Positions 31,531 through 41,277 of a DNA stretch of 64,000 bases are shown here, piece by piece; the first letter of the stretch is position 1; the number at the start of each line of letters is the position of its first letter. The position numbers and the translations under genes are program-made. The notes under the pieces are model-generated. The model was not told the origin of the DNA. It worked only from the letters and a program-made list of their open reading frames with translations, and searched no databases. This DNA comes from Saccharomycodes ludwigii (taxonomy: Eukaryota; Ascomycota; Saccharomycetes; Saccharomycodales; Saccharomycodaceae), in NCBI RefSeq assembly GCF_020623625.1, contig NC_060202.1, positions 1,134,501 through 1,198,500 of the forward strand. Direction: 5' to 3'.

Positions 31531-31940
31531 CTCGGTCAGTTTTTTTTCTTTTTTTTTTTTTTTTGTTCTTTTAAGTATTTTGCTTAAAATATGTTTATAA
31601 TATGCAAGAAATGATTTACTAAAGGAAATAAGTAAAATAAAAAAAATTAAAAAATAAAAAAAATACAAGATAGAAAAACTTTGGTGGGTTATAAGCATAA
31701 GAAACTTTTTATTTTTATTTTTGTTTTGTTTTGTTTTGTATTATTTGATTGATTCTTAAATTGAAGGAGGAAACCCGTCCATTTGTATCCCTTCAACGTC
31801 TTTTTCTTTATGATCTCGGAGAAAAAGAGAAGGGGGAAAGGACTCTTTGTTGAATATTTTGTCCGAAATTTGACAAAAATATAAAAAAAAAAACTTTTGT
31901 TTATTTCTGCCATTATTGCTTTTTTTTGGATTATGATTTT

Positions 31941-32036
31941 AGGGGGGGGGAGTGGAGAATTTACCGTAGTGATATTTCTAGTAATATTTACACTTTATAA
32001 AAAAGGGAGATCAACTGATTGGGGGCAAATGAGGGG
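31941..32036 (-). promoter_or_regulatory. candidate stress-response elements upstream of PFK26
   Basis: AGGGG occurs at 31941-31945 and again at 32032-32036, about 440 and 345 bp before PFK26. Msn2/Msn4 control of PFK26 is known in S. cerevisiae; that these words are used here is inference from sequence and neighbour. Confidence 0.35.
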
Positions 32037-32258
32037 CAAGGGCAACTACTTATACCAATATCCATAATAAAACAACTTTATCAATTAATATTCTTAAATT
32101 TACATAAATAAACCATATCTATATTCTCTTTTCTTATAAACTTAAATTTTGGTTTTTTCTTTCTTCTTTTGTTTTTCCTTTTTTTTTTGCTTTTTGGTTA
32201 TTACAAACTATAAGTAATTATTTAAAGCTTAAACTAAAAAAATAAAAAAAAAGAAAAA

Positions 32259-32306
32259 CAGAAAAGACAAACAGAAAAGACAAACAGAAAAGACAAACAG
32301 AAAAAG
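32259..32306 (+). repeat. 13-bp tandem repeat in the PFK26 leader
   Basis: Three exact copies of CAGAAAAGACAAA followed by a partial fourth, ending about 75 bp before the PFK26 start codon. Purine-rich and probably transcribed as part of the 5' leader. Confidence 0.9.
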
Positions 32307-32379
32307 TTTAAAAATATAAACTATCATAGTTAACTCGTCATTATACTTAGTGAATAAACCATTCAACTAAAATAAGAGT

Positions 32380-35166
32380 ATGTTTAAGGATATACAATTC
32401 AATCAAAATGATGATGATAGCAATGAAAACACTAAAAACAATCACAATAATAATAACATAGTTGAGCCATGTTCATATCCGTGTTCATCATCCTCTTCAA
32501 CTAATATAGGACCAACTGATGTACGAACTAGTAACAATCCTCAAGCACGTGGGAAAACAGTTCGTTTGCTCGTACCAGAACATGAGGGGAATGAAATTAA
32601 GCCTAGTGATGAATTACAACAGCATCATGATAGAGAACTGGACGAAGAAGAATTACCCGAGTTCCAAAAAAGACCTTTAAGTGATACACCCATGCATTCA
32701 CAATGGAATTCTCCAACAATAACACCAGAACAATCATCTTCTAATTTACTGGCTACTGCTGATGAGCAAGCTTTAATTACTGAATCAGAAACAGAAGACG
32801 ATAACAGTTCATCTCATGCAAATAAAAAGAACCTGTCCCAATTTCTTAAACCAATGGTCCCATCGGCGGATACTGCACATAGTCCCAATAGTACTGGTTC
32901 TTTATCTCATACTAGTATTCCTCGCCATCATGCTACCGCCACATTGGATGTGCCCGGTTTAACTAAATCCAAGACTAGTCCAGATGGTACTATTTCTTCC
33001 AAAGATCCTGCTTCCAAATTGGTGATTATTATGGTTGGACTACCGGCTACGGGTAAATCGTTTATCACAAACAAATTGTCCAGGTTTTTAAATTTTAGTA
33101 TGTATGATTGCAAAGTTTTCAATGTGGGAAACACTAGAAGAGAATATACCAAGAAACACTCAAATACCACGCCAAATCAGGACTCCAGTTTCTTTGATCC
33201 TACCAATCCTTCTGCCACTAAATTAAGAGATAAATGGGCTATGGATACGTTAAGTCAGTTATTGGACTATTTATTATTATCATCACCTGGCGGGTCAGTG
33301 GGTATATTTGATGCCACAAACACTACCAAGGAAAGAAGAAAACATGTGATTAAAACAATAAGGAAGAGATCAGGTCTATTAAACGTACTATTTTTGGAGA
33401 GTGTTTGTTCTGATACCCAAGTTGTTGAAAGAAATGTTAGGTTAAAGTTACTGGGACCCGATTATAAGGGGAAAGATATGGGAGCTTCGTTAAAGGATTT
33501 TAAACTAAGATTAACCCAATACTCCAAAGCTTACGAGACTGTGGAGGATGATGAAAATATACCGTATATTAAGATGATTGATGTAGGGAAAAAAATTATT
33601 TCTTACAATATACAAGGATTTTTAGCATCTCAAACTGTTTATTATTTGTTAAATTTTAATCTTTGTGACAGACAGATTTGGATTACCAGAAGTGGTGAAA
33701 GTGAAAATAACGTATGGGGACGCATTGGTGGAGATTCTGTTTTAACACCAAGAGGCGTAAAGTACTCCATTGCATTAACTAAATTTATTCGAAAGAAAAG
33801 GTATGAATTTAATCAGACTTTGCTTAAAGAAAACAAAGTACAAAGTGAAGAGGCAAAACAAGAGGCTAATAGCGGTAACGTTCCACTGGACGAACAAACG
33901 TGTAAATATCTAGTGAAGGAGGAAAACAATGTAAATAAGGAATTTTTTGTTTGGACATCAATGTTGAAACGTGCCATCCAAACAGCCAAATTTTTCGATG
34001 AAGATGAATTTCCAATTAAACAAATGAAAATGTTAGACGAATTAAGTGCGGGTGATTTTGAAAATTTAACTTATGAGCAGATAAAAGAAGAATTTCCTGA
34101 GGACTTTAAAGAAAGATTGAGTGATAAATTGAGATATAGATATCCTGGTATTGGTGGTGAATCTTATTTAGACGTTATTAATAGATTAAGACCTGTTATT
34201 ACCGAACTGGAAAGAATTACTGACAACGTTTTAATTATATCGCATAGGGTGGTTGCGAGAGTTCTATTAGGTTATTTTTTAAATTTGAGTAGAGATATAT
34301 ACACCAATTTGGATGTGCCATTGCATTCCGTCTACTGTTTAGAAACCAATCCCTTTGGAGTTACCTGGAAATTGTACGAGTATGATGAGATAATGAATGA
34401 TTTCAGAGAAATACCACAAGATGAATTGAATACAAGGACGGTTCAACAAATTGGATTGGTTCATTCTGAAAGAAGGTATAGCGTGGTACCAACTGCCCCT
34501 AAATCATCGTCGAACAAAGATGTAGAGAGCAATAGTTTTGAGGAATTTAGACGCAACATGAGGTCACCTACCCACAGTGATACAAAGGCTGTGACTTCTA
34601 AGTTTCCCTCTGCAAGACCCACTTCACCATCCCGTACTGAAGAAAATTCTGATAATGCTGGAGTTGGCAATGTCAATGGCCAAGCCATGGAGATTCCAAT
34701 GTCTTATTCGTTAGCAAAATCTTTCTCTACGGGTACATCCAGAGCAATACCAGAAAATTCAATTATGAGTTCTTCAAATAATTCATTGATGCATTCTATC
34801 AATAATAATAATTTCACAGTTGGTTCTTTAAAATTCGCGACAAACAACAACAGCAACAACAACAACAACAACAACGATAATAATAATAATAATAATAATA
34901 ATAATAGCGGTGTGGTACCTCGTTTAAAACAGCTAAGCAATTGTTCGATTTCCTCGCCTATAAGCGCTGCTGCTAGTATCAGTAATGGTTTTAATGATAA
35001 TTTTTATAACAAAAATAGTAGTAGCGATGCCAGATCCAATTCTGGATATTCAATTGAGATGGATATTTTAAATGAAAAATTGAAGAAATTGAAATATATT
35101 AATAGAGCAGATGATAATGATGAATCTGATGACGATGGTAATATAAGTGATGATGAAAGAGAATGA
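32380..35166 (+). CDS. PFK26: 6-phosphofructo-2-kinase with inactive-looking phosphatase domain
   Basis: Makes fructose-2,6-bisphosphate, the activator of glycolytic phosphofructokinase. The kinase domain (about residues 210-430) carries the Walker A motif GLPATGKS at 220-227, NVGNTRREYT, and FDATNTTKERRK. The C-terminal histidine-phosphatase-like domain starts at about 432. There the catalytic RHGE of bisphosphatases reads RSGE, with Ser438 in place of His, while the later SHRVVAR histidine and LDELSAG remain. S. cerevisiae Pfk26 has the same Ser replacement and is essentially a pure kinase. Low-complexity tails, acidic/Ser-rich at the N-terminus and Asn-rich at the C-terminus, account for the length (928 versus about 827) and probably hold phosphorylation sites. 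It is convergent with the YIL108W-type gene. Confidence 0.96.
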   Translation: MFKDIQFNQNDDDSNENTKNNHNNNNIVEPCSYPCSSSSSTNIGPTDVRTSNNPQARGKTVRLLVPEHEGNEIKPSDELQQHHDRELDEEELPEFQKRPLSDTPMHSQWNSPTITPEQSSSNLLATADEQALITESETEDDNSSSHANKKNLSQFLKPMVPSADTAHSPNSTGSLSHTSIPRHHATATLDVPGLTKSKTSPDGTISSKDPASKLVIIMVGLPATGKSFITNKLSRFLNFSMYDCKVFNVGNTRREYTKKHSNTTPNQDSSFFDPTNPSATKLRDKWAMDTLSQLLDYLLLSSPGGSVGIFDATNTTKERRKHVIKTIRKRSGLLNVLFLESVCSDTQVVERNVRLKLLGPDYKGKDMGASLKDFKLRLTQYSKAYETVEDDENIPYIKMIDVGKKIISYNIQGFLASQTVYYLLNFNLCDRQIWITRSGESENNVWGRIGGDSVLTPRGVKYSIALTKFIRKKRYEFNQTLLKENKVQSEEAKQEANSGNVPLDEQTCKYLVKEENNVNKEFFVWTSMLKRAIQTAKFFDEDEFPIKQMKMLDELSAGDFENLTYEQIKEEFPEDFKERLSDKLRYRYPGIGGESYLDVINRLRPVITELERITDNVLIISHRVVARVLLGYFLNLSRDIYTNLDVPLHSVYCLETNPFGVTWKLYEYDEIMNDFREIPQDELNTRTVQQIGLVHSERRYSVVPTAPKSSSNKDVESNSFEEFRRNMRSPTHSDTKAVTSKFPSARPTSPSRTEENSDNAGVGNVNGQAMEIPMSYSLAKSFSTGTSRAIPENSIMSSSNNSLMHSINNNNFTVGSLKFATNNNSNNNNNNNDNNNNNNNNNSGVVPRLKQLSNCSISSPISAAASISNGFNDNFYNKNSSSDARSNSGYSIEMDILNEKLKKLKYINRADDNDESDDDGNISDDERE
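34845..34910 (+). repeat. AAC/AAT run coding poly-Asn in PFK26
   Basis: An AAC-rich then AAT-rich run encodes about 20 Asn broken by Ser and Asp in the C-terminal tail of Pfk26. The AAC and AAT halves suggest two separate expansions. Confidence 0.85.
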
Positions 35167-35402
35167 TAATCCAGTAGCTCATATAAAATTGGCTTTTAAC
35201 GCATAGATATTGGAAAAGAAGAAGAAGAAAAACCTAATGATAATGATAATAATATTGCTGTTTTTAGTTTAGCAATGATGATGATGATAATAATAATAAT
35301 AATAATATATATATATAACTATATAGCATGATAATAAAGAAAAGTTAAATGAATTAGTTTATACCACCAAATAGAAGTGGATAATAATAGTAAAATGCAA
35401 TG

Positions 35403-37433
35403 CTAAACGGAATAGACTATACCGATACCATTAATCCACTGTCCAATTCTACCATAAACACCCAATAGTCTATGTCCAGTTGGTGGAATTAAAGTCTCTT
35501 GGTGACCACCATTACAATTACCTAGCATAGGGGTCACAGCGCCTTTTTTAACAGTGATTACTTGTAAAGCGTCAATCCAACACCCACATTTCACATTGAA
35601 CCCCAATAATTTATCAGCACGCTCAAAGATAACGGTTGTGAAATTATTAGTTTTGTTACCAAATACATAATCGGGTTCTTTATTAGAAGTATAATGAAAT
35701 CCAATTCCATCTAAAGCACCACCATGATAGACTCTAACACCAATGCATCTTTCCACGTCAATGGTTAAAACACCCGGATCCTTGCCATCCGTGCCATTAC
35801 CGCAACAGCCACTTTTCAAACCAGTTATTGATGGAGAACCTAAGTTTACAAAGGATTGTTCACTTAACTTCTTTAAGTTTTTGAATTCAGCCTGTGGTGA
35901 ATTAACTGCCAAGACTCGTAGACTTATTGTGTCATTTCTCTTATCGGGTGGCAATCTGGTCCTTAAATCATCTATGGAAATCATAATTTCCTGTTGAGGG
36001 CCTTGGCCCCCGACGGACACAGGTAAGTACTCAATAAAGCCGCGTGCTAAATCATCTTTATCACCACTAATAATTTCTATGGAATAAATACCAGTTGGTG
36101 ACTTCAAAGTGAACAAGCCAGGTGAATTGACTGGAAGTAAAGTTGGTGCCGCATAATTAAATTGAGCTAATTTCCCAGGTCTCATAAATGAGGGATCTTC
36201 ATAATCTTTTGGTAAAGTAAAAGATGGGTGATATAAAAACCTTAATAAATCTAGTCTATGCCAAGCACATTCATCTTTAGGGTAGATAGGTGGAGTTAAT
36301 CCATTATTCTTTTTCCTTGTAGAATAAGCTTCTTTACTTAAAAAACTTCTATTTAAAACTGGATAATCTCTTAACATAACACCACTTTCTTGGTGAGGGC
36401 AACCTAAAGAATGACCAATTTCATGCATGAACGCACCCAAGGTAACGCAAAGACATTCCCAGTAACTACCACATTCGCCATTATCGTTAGCCACCAAGTC
36501 GCCAATCCCAGCAGTGTTTTCATCGGTGAAACTGGAAGTGATTTCTTCATAACAAGTTGGCCAGGAGTATAACCCATGCGAACCGAAAATAGCCAATTTG
36601 ATATCTTCAGTACCACCACCTAGAGCAGCGTGGGTTAAAAGTAATTTGGAGGACTTATCCCAATGGGTGTCTAAAAACATAACTGCGGCCTGTAATGGTT
36701 TTTCGTTGTCATGTAGCAGTCTACCATTTTCATATTTACGCAATGCATCCATTGCAATGGGGAATAAGCCTCCAGTATTAGTACCTTTTGGATTTTGTTG
36801 GGCTAAATTTGGATCTCTCAATTCTTTAACGGTTTTATCACTATGTAGAATGTGGACTTTAATAGTGCTACTTAATTTACCTTGCGGACCATATTGTTTG
36901 AATAGATAGTCTGTATTCCATTCCTCAACAAATTGGAATGTTCTTTGACCAAACCCGTTACGATACATTTGTTCGTTCGTGTATGCTTGCATCAACCTTG
37001 CACCCATTCTCAATTTTTTAATTGCTACATTCAAACCGTTGTTGGTCTGTGTATCAATTTTAGTTGATGGTGAATCAAAGAGGTATTTGGAATCTTTGCC
37101 TACTAATAGACACAAATGAATTGGAATGTCTTGTAGTAGGGGAACATATTGACAGACAATATTTTTCAATAAAATTTCACCGGTTTTTGAGTTCTTGGAA
37201 GTAAACCGCAAATTGTTTAAACCTGGGGTTAATTGGATGGTAGCTTTGAATAGTCTAGCATTGATTTGATATTTTAATGGAGGTAGTTGTAGTGATGATA
37301 TTACGATTTCTTGGAAACCTTCTATATTTTTTTCTGTGTAATTACCTTGGGTATTATTGATCTGACCGTGTACTATAATACAGGGTGAGTGCAATTCTTG
37401 ATTGTCTTGTAAATTGATTAAACTAATTGACAT
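35403..37433 (-). CDS. YIL108W: YIL108W-type putative zinc metallopeptidase with jacalin-like tail
   Basis: Putative metallopeptidase of a fungal family whose substrate is unknown. The zinc motif is complete: HEIGHSLGCPH, giving His337, Glu338, His341 and His347. The N-terminal part, starting MSISLINLQDNQELHSPCIIVHG, is beta-rich. The C-terminal region (about 520-676) has repeated Gly/aromatic beta-strand pieces (GVRVYHGGALDGIGFHY, FNVKCGCWIDALQV, LLGVYGRIGQWINGIGIVYS) consistent with a jacalin-like beta-prism domain. The start was placed at 37433, because the 29 residues before it come from a Lys-rich leader and the family begins with this sequence; a longer frame reaches 37520. Length is 676, close to 696 in S. 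cerevisiae. No signal peptide is obvious, suggesting a cytosolic protein. Confidence 0.93.
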   Translation of the reverse strand: MSISLINLQDNQELHSPCIIVHGQINNTQGNYTEKNIEGFQEIVISSLQLPPLKYQINARLFKATIQLTPGLNNLRFTSKNSKTGEILLKNIVCQYVPLLQDIPIHLCLLVGKDSKYLFDSPSTKIDTQTNNGLNVAIKKLRMGARLMQAYTNEQMYRNGFGQRTFQFVEEWNTDYLFKQYGPQGKLSSTIKVHILHSDKTVKELRDPNLAQQNPKGTNTGGLFPIAMDALRKYENGRLLHDNEKPLQAAVMFLDTHWDKSSKLLLTHAALGGGTEDIKLAIFGSHGLYSWPTCYEEITSSFTDENTAGIGDLVANDNGECGSYWECLCVTLGAFMHEIGHSLGCPHQESGVMLRDYPVLNRSFLSKEAYSTRKKNNGLTPPIYPKDECAWHRLDLLRFLYHPSFTLPKDYEDPSFMRPGKLAQFNYAAPTLLPVNSPGLFTLKSPTGIYSIEIISGDKDDLARGFIEYLPVSVGGQGPQQEIMISIDDLRTRLPPDKRNDTISLRVLAVNSPQAEFKNLKKLSEQSFVNLGSPSITGLKSGCCGNGTDGKDPGVLTIDVERCIGVRVYHGGALDGIGFHYTSNKEPDYVFGNKTNNFTTVIFERADKLLGFNVKCGCWIDALQVITVKKGAVTPMLGNCNGGHQETLIPPTGHRLLGVYGRIGQWINGIGIVYSV

Positions 37434-37979
37434 TAAAAGTGTTGATATTACTTCTTTTTGTTTGTTCTTTTTCCCCTTCTTTTTAATGTAAAAAGGAAGA
37501 TTTAAGTGTGTTTTTATCATGCAAGAGAAAAAGCCAGATTTAAATGTTAATCATTTAAAGATCTAATTATTAATAACACTAATTTGCACGTACAAAAATG
37601 ATAACAAGTTGTATAAGAAATTGTCGTAGAACGTAATTTATTTATCCCCTTTTAAAAGTATCAAAAACAATTTTAACAGCACATCAAATTAAATATTTTT
37701 TTTTCTTTTTTCCAAACTTGGAAAAAAAAACAAAGCAAAAATTCGCTTCGGCTTACTTTTTGTTTTTCACCTTCAAAAAAATATCAAAAAAATATCAAAA
37801 AAAAAAAAAAAAAAAATTTTTTTTGCCCTTGGTGTATTTTCTCTGATATATTTATTTTTTTTTTTTTTTTTTTTTAATAAAGAATAATAAGGATAAAAAC
37901 TACTACAAAAATTTAAAACTCACTGAAATAGAAACAAAAACAAAGATAAATAAACAACCGCTAAAAAGATTCATAAAAC
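37434..37979. promoter_or_regulatory. divergent promoter region of YIL108W-type gene and SEC24
   Basis: About 545 bp shared by two divergent genes, with opposed poly(T)/poly(A) tracts (near 37800-37825 and 37856-37876). Such tracts typically keep yeast promoters nucleosome-free. No specific factor site was recognised. Confidence 0.6.
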
Positions 37980-40736
37980 ATGTCCGGTCACAGAAAACGT
38001 GTTTATCCAAAGGCTCAATTTGATTATAGTAATCCAGCAACAATCAGTGGTGGTGTGCCTCCACCCCAAGTTCCAGGCCAACAGGTTCCATTTCAACCTC
38101 AAGTTTCACAACAACAATTCATGACTCCAATTCAACAACAGTTGAACAACCAAATTGATCAAACTACTCAACAAGTCGCTAATATGAACTTATATGGTAA
38201 CAAAGATGGTAATTTTGCACCACAGTATAATATTAATGCTGCTTCTCCAGTTATTCCTCAGCAACAACAGATTCCTTTACCACCTCAGCAAGAAGCTTTA
38301 CAACATTCGGGTACTACCTTTGGTAAGCCAATGAATCAACTATACCCAGTTGATTTATTAACTGAATTGCCACCACCAATCACTGATTTGGAATTACCTC
38401 CACCACCTTTGGTTGTTCCAAATAATAAAGTCTTGTATCCAAGTGACACTGTAAATAAATGCACTGATTATTTAAGATGCACACTAAATGCTATTCCTAA
38501 AACTAATGCTTTATTAAAGAAATCTAAATTACCCTTTGCCTTAGTTATCAGACCTTTTACTGAATTGGATGACGATGATGAAGAAATTCCTATCAATACT
38601 GATACCGTATTGGTTAGGTGTCGTCGTTGTCGTTGTTACTTAAACCCATTTGTCACTTTAATCCAAGATGGCAGGAGATGGAGATGTAATTTTTGTAATT
38701 TGGCTAACGATTTCCCACTTGTTGATAATACTAATTTTGCCACGCAAATATTGCCACAAAGACCGGAAATGTTTTACTCTGTTGTTGATCATTTAGCTCC
38801 ACCCCAATATTCTGTTAGAGCTCCACCACCCAGCGTCTATTGTTTTATTTTGGACTGTTCTCATAATGCTATCAAAAACGGGTTATTGGCCACTTCTGCA
38901 AGAACCATTTTGGAATCTTTAGATTCTTTACCAAACAGGGATGATAGAACCAGAATTGCCATTTTATGTGTGGACAATGCTTTACATTATTTTAGCGTTC
39001 CTACTGATGATGATGATGGTGATGATGATGCTGATGCTGATGCTGATGGCGATGATAACCAAGAGAAGAATGAAAAAGATAATATTAAGATGTTAGACGT
39101 TGGTGATTTGACTGAACCCTTTTTACCGCTACCTGAATCCTTGTTAGTCCCATTATTGCAATGCAGATCCAACTTGGAAAAATTATTGAACGCAATCCCA
39201 GAAATCTTTCAATTTAATATTTCACCTAAATTTGCCCTCGCTCCTGCCTTAAGAGCCGCCAGAAATATGATTAAACATATTGGTGGTAAAATAATCGTTT
39301 GTTCTTCAACTTTACCTAACACAGATGATGAAGGAGCTTTGAAACCAAGAAGCGAAACAGGTTTAGCCAATACTAAAAAGGAAGCCTCTACCCTATTAAC
39401 TCCACAATCAGGGTTTTACAAATCTTTTACAATTGACTGTAATAAGTCCCAAATCACTATCGATCTATTTTTGGCTTCTGACACTTATATTGATGTTGCA
39501 ACTCAATCTAATTTAGCTCGATACACAGCTGGACAAACCCATTTTTATCCTGGTTGGAGCGCTACTAACTTGTCAGACGTAACTAAATTTACCAAGGAGT
39601 TCTCTAAACATATTACTATGGATTTATCTATGGAAGCTGTGGTTAGAGCAAGGGGTACTAGCGGTTTGAAAATGTCCGGATTTTACGGACACTTCTTTAA
39701 TAGATCTTCCGATTTGTGTGCATTTCCAACAGTTCCTAGAGATCAAGCTTATGTTTTTGAAGTTAGTATTGAAGAAACCATTGTTAAAGAATATTGTTAT
39801 TTCCAAGTTGCTTGCCTAATGTCATCCAACGCTGCTGATCGTCGTATAAGAGTTATTACCATTGCTTTGCCAACCACTGATAATATTGGTCAAGTTTACG
39901 CCAGTGCTGACCAGTTGGCTTTAACCAAATATTTTGCTGTTAAAGCAGTTCATAATGTTATTTCCACAGGGTTTGAAGAAACTAGAGAATATTTAGATAA
40001 GCAAGTTCAAGATATTTTGTCTACATACAAGGGTGAAAATGTTGTTTCTAACACAGCAGGTGGTGCTCCATTAAGATTGTGTGCTAATTTAAGAATGCTC
40101 CCATTATTGATGCATGCCTTAACCAAAAACATGGCCTTTAGAAAGGGTGTTGTCCCAAGTGATCATAGAGCAGCAGCTTTAAATAATTTGGAAAGTATAC
40201 CACTGGAAAATCTTATTAAATCGATTTATCCAACAGTTTATTCATTGCATGATATGCCTGATGAGGCAGGTTTGCCCGAAGAGGAATCCGGTGAAATTCT
40301 TTTACCTCAACCAATTAACGCCACAATGTCCTTATTTGAAAAGTATGGTTTGTATTTAATGGATACTAATAACGAATTGTTTTTATGGGTTGGTGGTGAT
40401 TCAGTTAATGAATTGATCATGGATGTTTTTGGTACTCCTAACATTTTTGAAATCCCGATTGGTAAAAATGAGTTACCGGCTTTGGAAAATTCTGAATTTA
40501 ATACACGTGTTAGGAATATTGTTTCTAAGATAAGGGAATCAAGTGATGTGGTCACTTATAAGAACTTGTATATTGTTAGGGGTGCTGGTATTTCCGAGCC
40601 TGTTGATCATCCATCAGCTAGAGAATTGAGTTCATTGCGTTTGTGGGTTGGGAGTTATTTGGTTGAAGATAAAGTTTTGAATACATTAAGTTATCGCGAA
40701 TACTTACAAACTTTAAAAAACAAGATTACAAAATGA
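37980..40736 (+). CDS. SEC24: Sec24, COPII coat cargo-binding subunit
   Basis: Cargo adaptor of the inner COPII coat; pairs with Sec23 at ER exit sites. The N-terminus MSGHRKRVYPKAQFDYS and Pro/Gln-rich region lead to the zinc finger with Cys214, Cys217, Cys236 and Cys239 (VRCRRCRCYLNPF and WRCNFC). The trunk domain follows (YCFILDCSHNAIKNG, GGKIIVCSSTLPN), then the beta-sandwich (TSGLKMSGFYGHFFNRS), a helical domain, and the gelsolin-like domain near the C-terminus (LYLMDTNNELFLWVGG). Length is 918, as in S. cerevisiae (926). An Asp-rich insert, about 25 residues near 343-370, interrupts the trunk domain after HYFSVPT. S. cerevisiae has the paralog SFB2 as well; a single copy here fits the unduplicated order. 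Confidence 0.98.
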   Translation: MSGHRKRVYPKAQFDYSNPATISGGVPPPQVPGQQVPFQPQVSQQQFMTPIQQQLNNQIDQTTQQVANMNLYGNKDGNFAPQYNINAASPVIPQQQQIPLPPQQEALQHSGTTFGKPMNQLYPVDLLTELPPPITDLELPPPPLVVPNNKVLYPSDTVNKCTDYLRCTLNAIPKTNALLKKSKLPFALVIRPFTELDDDDEEIPINTDTVLVRCRRCRCYLNPFVTLIQDGRRWRCNFCNLANDFPLVDNTNFATQILPQRPEMFYSVVDHLAPPQYSVRAPPPSVYCFILDCSHNAIKNGLLATSARTILESLDSLPNRDDRTRIAILCVDNALHYFSVPTDDDDGDDDADADADGDDNQEKNEKDNIKMLDVGDLTEPFLPLPESLLVPLLQCRSNLEKLLNAIPEIFQFNISPKFALAPALRAARNMIKHIGGKIIVCSSTLPNTDDEGALKPRSETGLANTKKEASTLLTPQSGFYKSFTIDCNKSQITIDLFLASDTYIDVATQSNLARYTAGQTHFYPGWSATNLSDVTKFTKEFSKHITMDLSMEAVVRARGTSGLKMSGFYGHFFNRSSDLCAFPTVPRDQAYVFEVSIEETIVKEYCYFQVACLMSSNAADRRIRVITIALPTTDNIGQVYASADQLALTKYFAVKAVHNVISTGFEETREYLDKQVQDILSTYKGENVVSNTAGGAPLRLCANLRMLPLLMHALTKNMAFRKGVVPSDHRAAALNNLESIPLENLIKSIYPTVYSLHDMPDEAGLPEEESGEILLPQPINATMSLFEKYGLYLMDTNNELFLWVGGDSVNELIMDVFGTPNIFEIPIGKNELPALENSEFNTRVRNIVSKIRESSDVVTYKNLYIVRGAGISEPVDHPSARELSSLRLWVGSYLVEDKVLNTLSYREYLQTLKNKITK

Positions 40737-40827
40737 TGTTTTTAAATAAAAGTCTATGTATAATATTCTGATTGGTATTATATATATGTATATATATATA
40801 TATTTGAATCAAAAAAGAAAAAATAAT

Positions 40828-40864
<37 letters not shown>

Positions 40865-41277
40865 ATCAAAAAAAAAAAAAAAAAAAATGTTAAATATTTT
40901 CAAACTTTCAAAAGGAAAAGAAAAAAAATTTTTTCTTTTAATATAAAAATGCATACTTAAACTTAAGAAGAAACTTGACTATATACGTATGTCCCAGCAA
41001 TAATAATGCCTGATTTGAAAATGTATGGGATGAATTTACCTTTTTCTCTTTTTTCCTTTTCTATTTTTTTTTCATTGATTACTAACATACCTTATATCCT
41101 ATATCACCATGAACTCAGCTATATGTATATATATATATAAAGGTGGTGTTTTGGAGATTTAAAAAAAAAAAAAAAAAAAAAAAAACATAACTTGTTTGTA
41201 GAATATCAAGAAAAGATTTAATAGATACCAATGAAAGGTCAAAAAATGAAGATGCTTTATATGTATTACCACAAAAT
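40737..41277. other. spacer and probable 5' part of the YNL050C-like gene
   Basis: Follows SEC24 with a (TA)n word, then two long poly(A) runs (about 40830-40861 and 40869-40887). After 40980 it contains GTATGT (40987-40992), an ATG at 41006, GTATGG (41023-41028), a perfect TACTAAC (41080-41086), CAG (41116-41118) and a 25-base poly(A) (41161-41185). These look like intron signals. Confidence 0.6.
41023..41201 (+). other. candidate spliceosomal intron of the YNL050C-like gene
   Basis: Model: exon 1 is 41006-41022 (ATGCCTGATTTGAAAAT), 5' splice site GTATGG, branch site TACTAAC at 41080-41086, 3' splice site TAG ending 41201. This joins in frame to an open stretch (from 41203) that runs without stop into the Met at 41278. 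Weak points: GTATGG is not the usual GTATGT, and the branch-to-acceptor distance (about 115 bases) skips an earlier CAG at 41118. A fully consensus alternative, GTATGT at 40987 to CAG at 41118, would be confined to the leader. Confidence 0.4.

Larger units (their letters stand above)
31531..32379. promoter_or_regulatory. divergent promoter region of the unknown membrane gene and PFK26
   Basis: Contains two AGGGG words (31941-31945 within a G-run, and 32032-32036), which match the stress-response element bound by Msn2/Msn4. It also holds T-rich tracts and a 13-bp tandem repeat immediately upstream of PFK26. A 74-codon frame at 31689-31913 on the minus strand shows no family features. Confidence 0.55.

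Noticed and set aside
31840-31900. CCGAAA-containing AT-rich stretch considered as a point-centromere element III
   Set aside because: The flanking bases do not fit the element III consensus and no properly spaced element I was found; the syntenic region is not centromeric in S. cerevisiae.
37434-37520. Upstream extension of the YIL108W-type gene
   Set aside because: The added 29 residues are Lys-rich leader-like sequence, and the family N-terminus begins at the inner Met.
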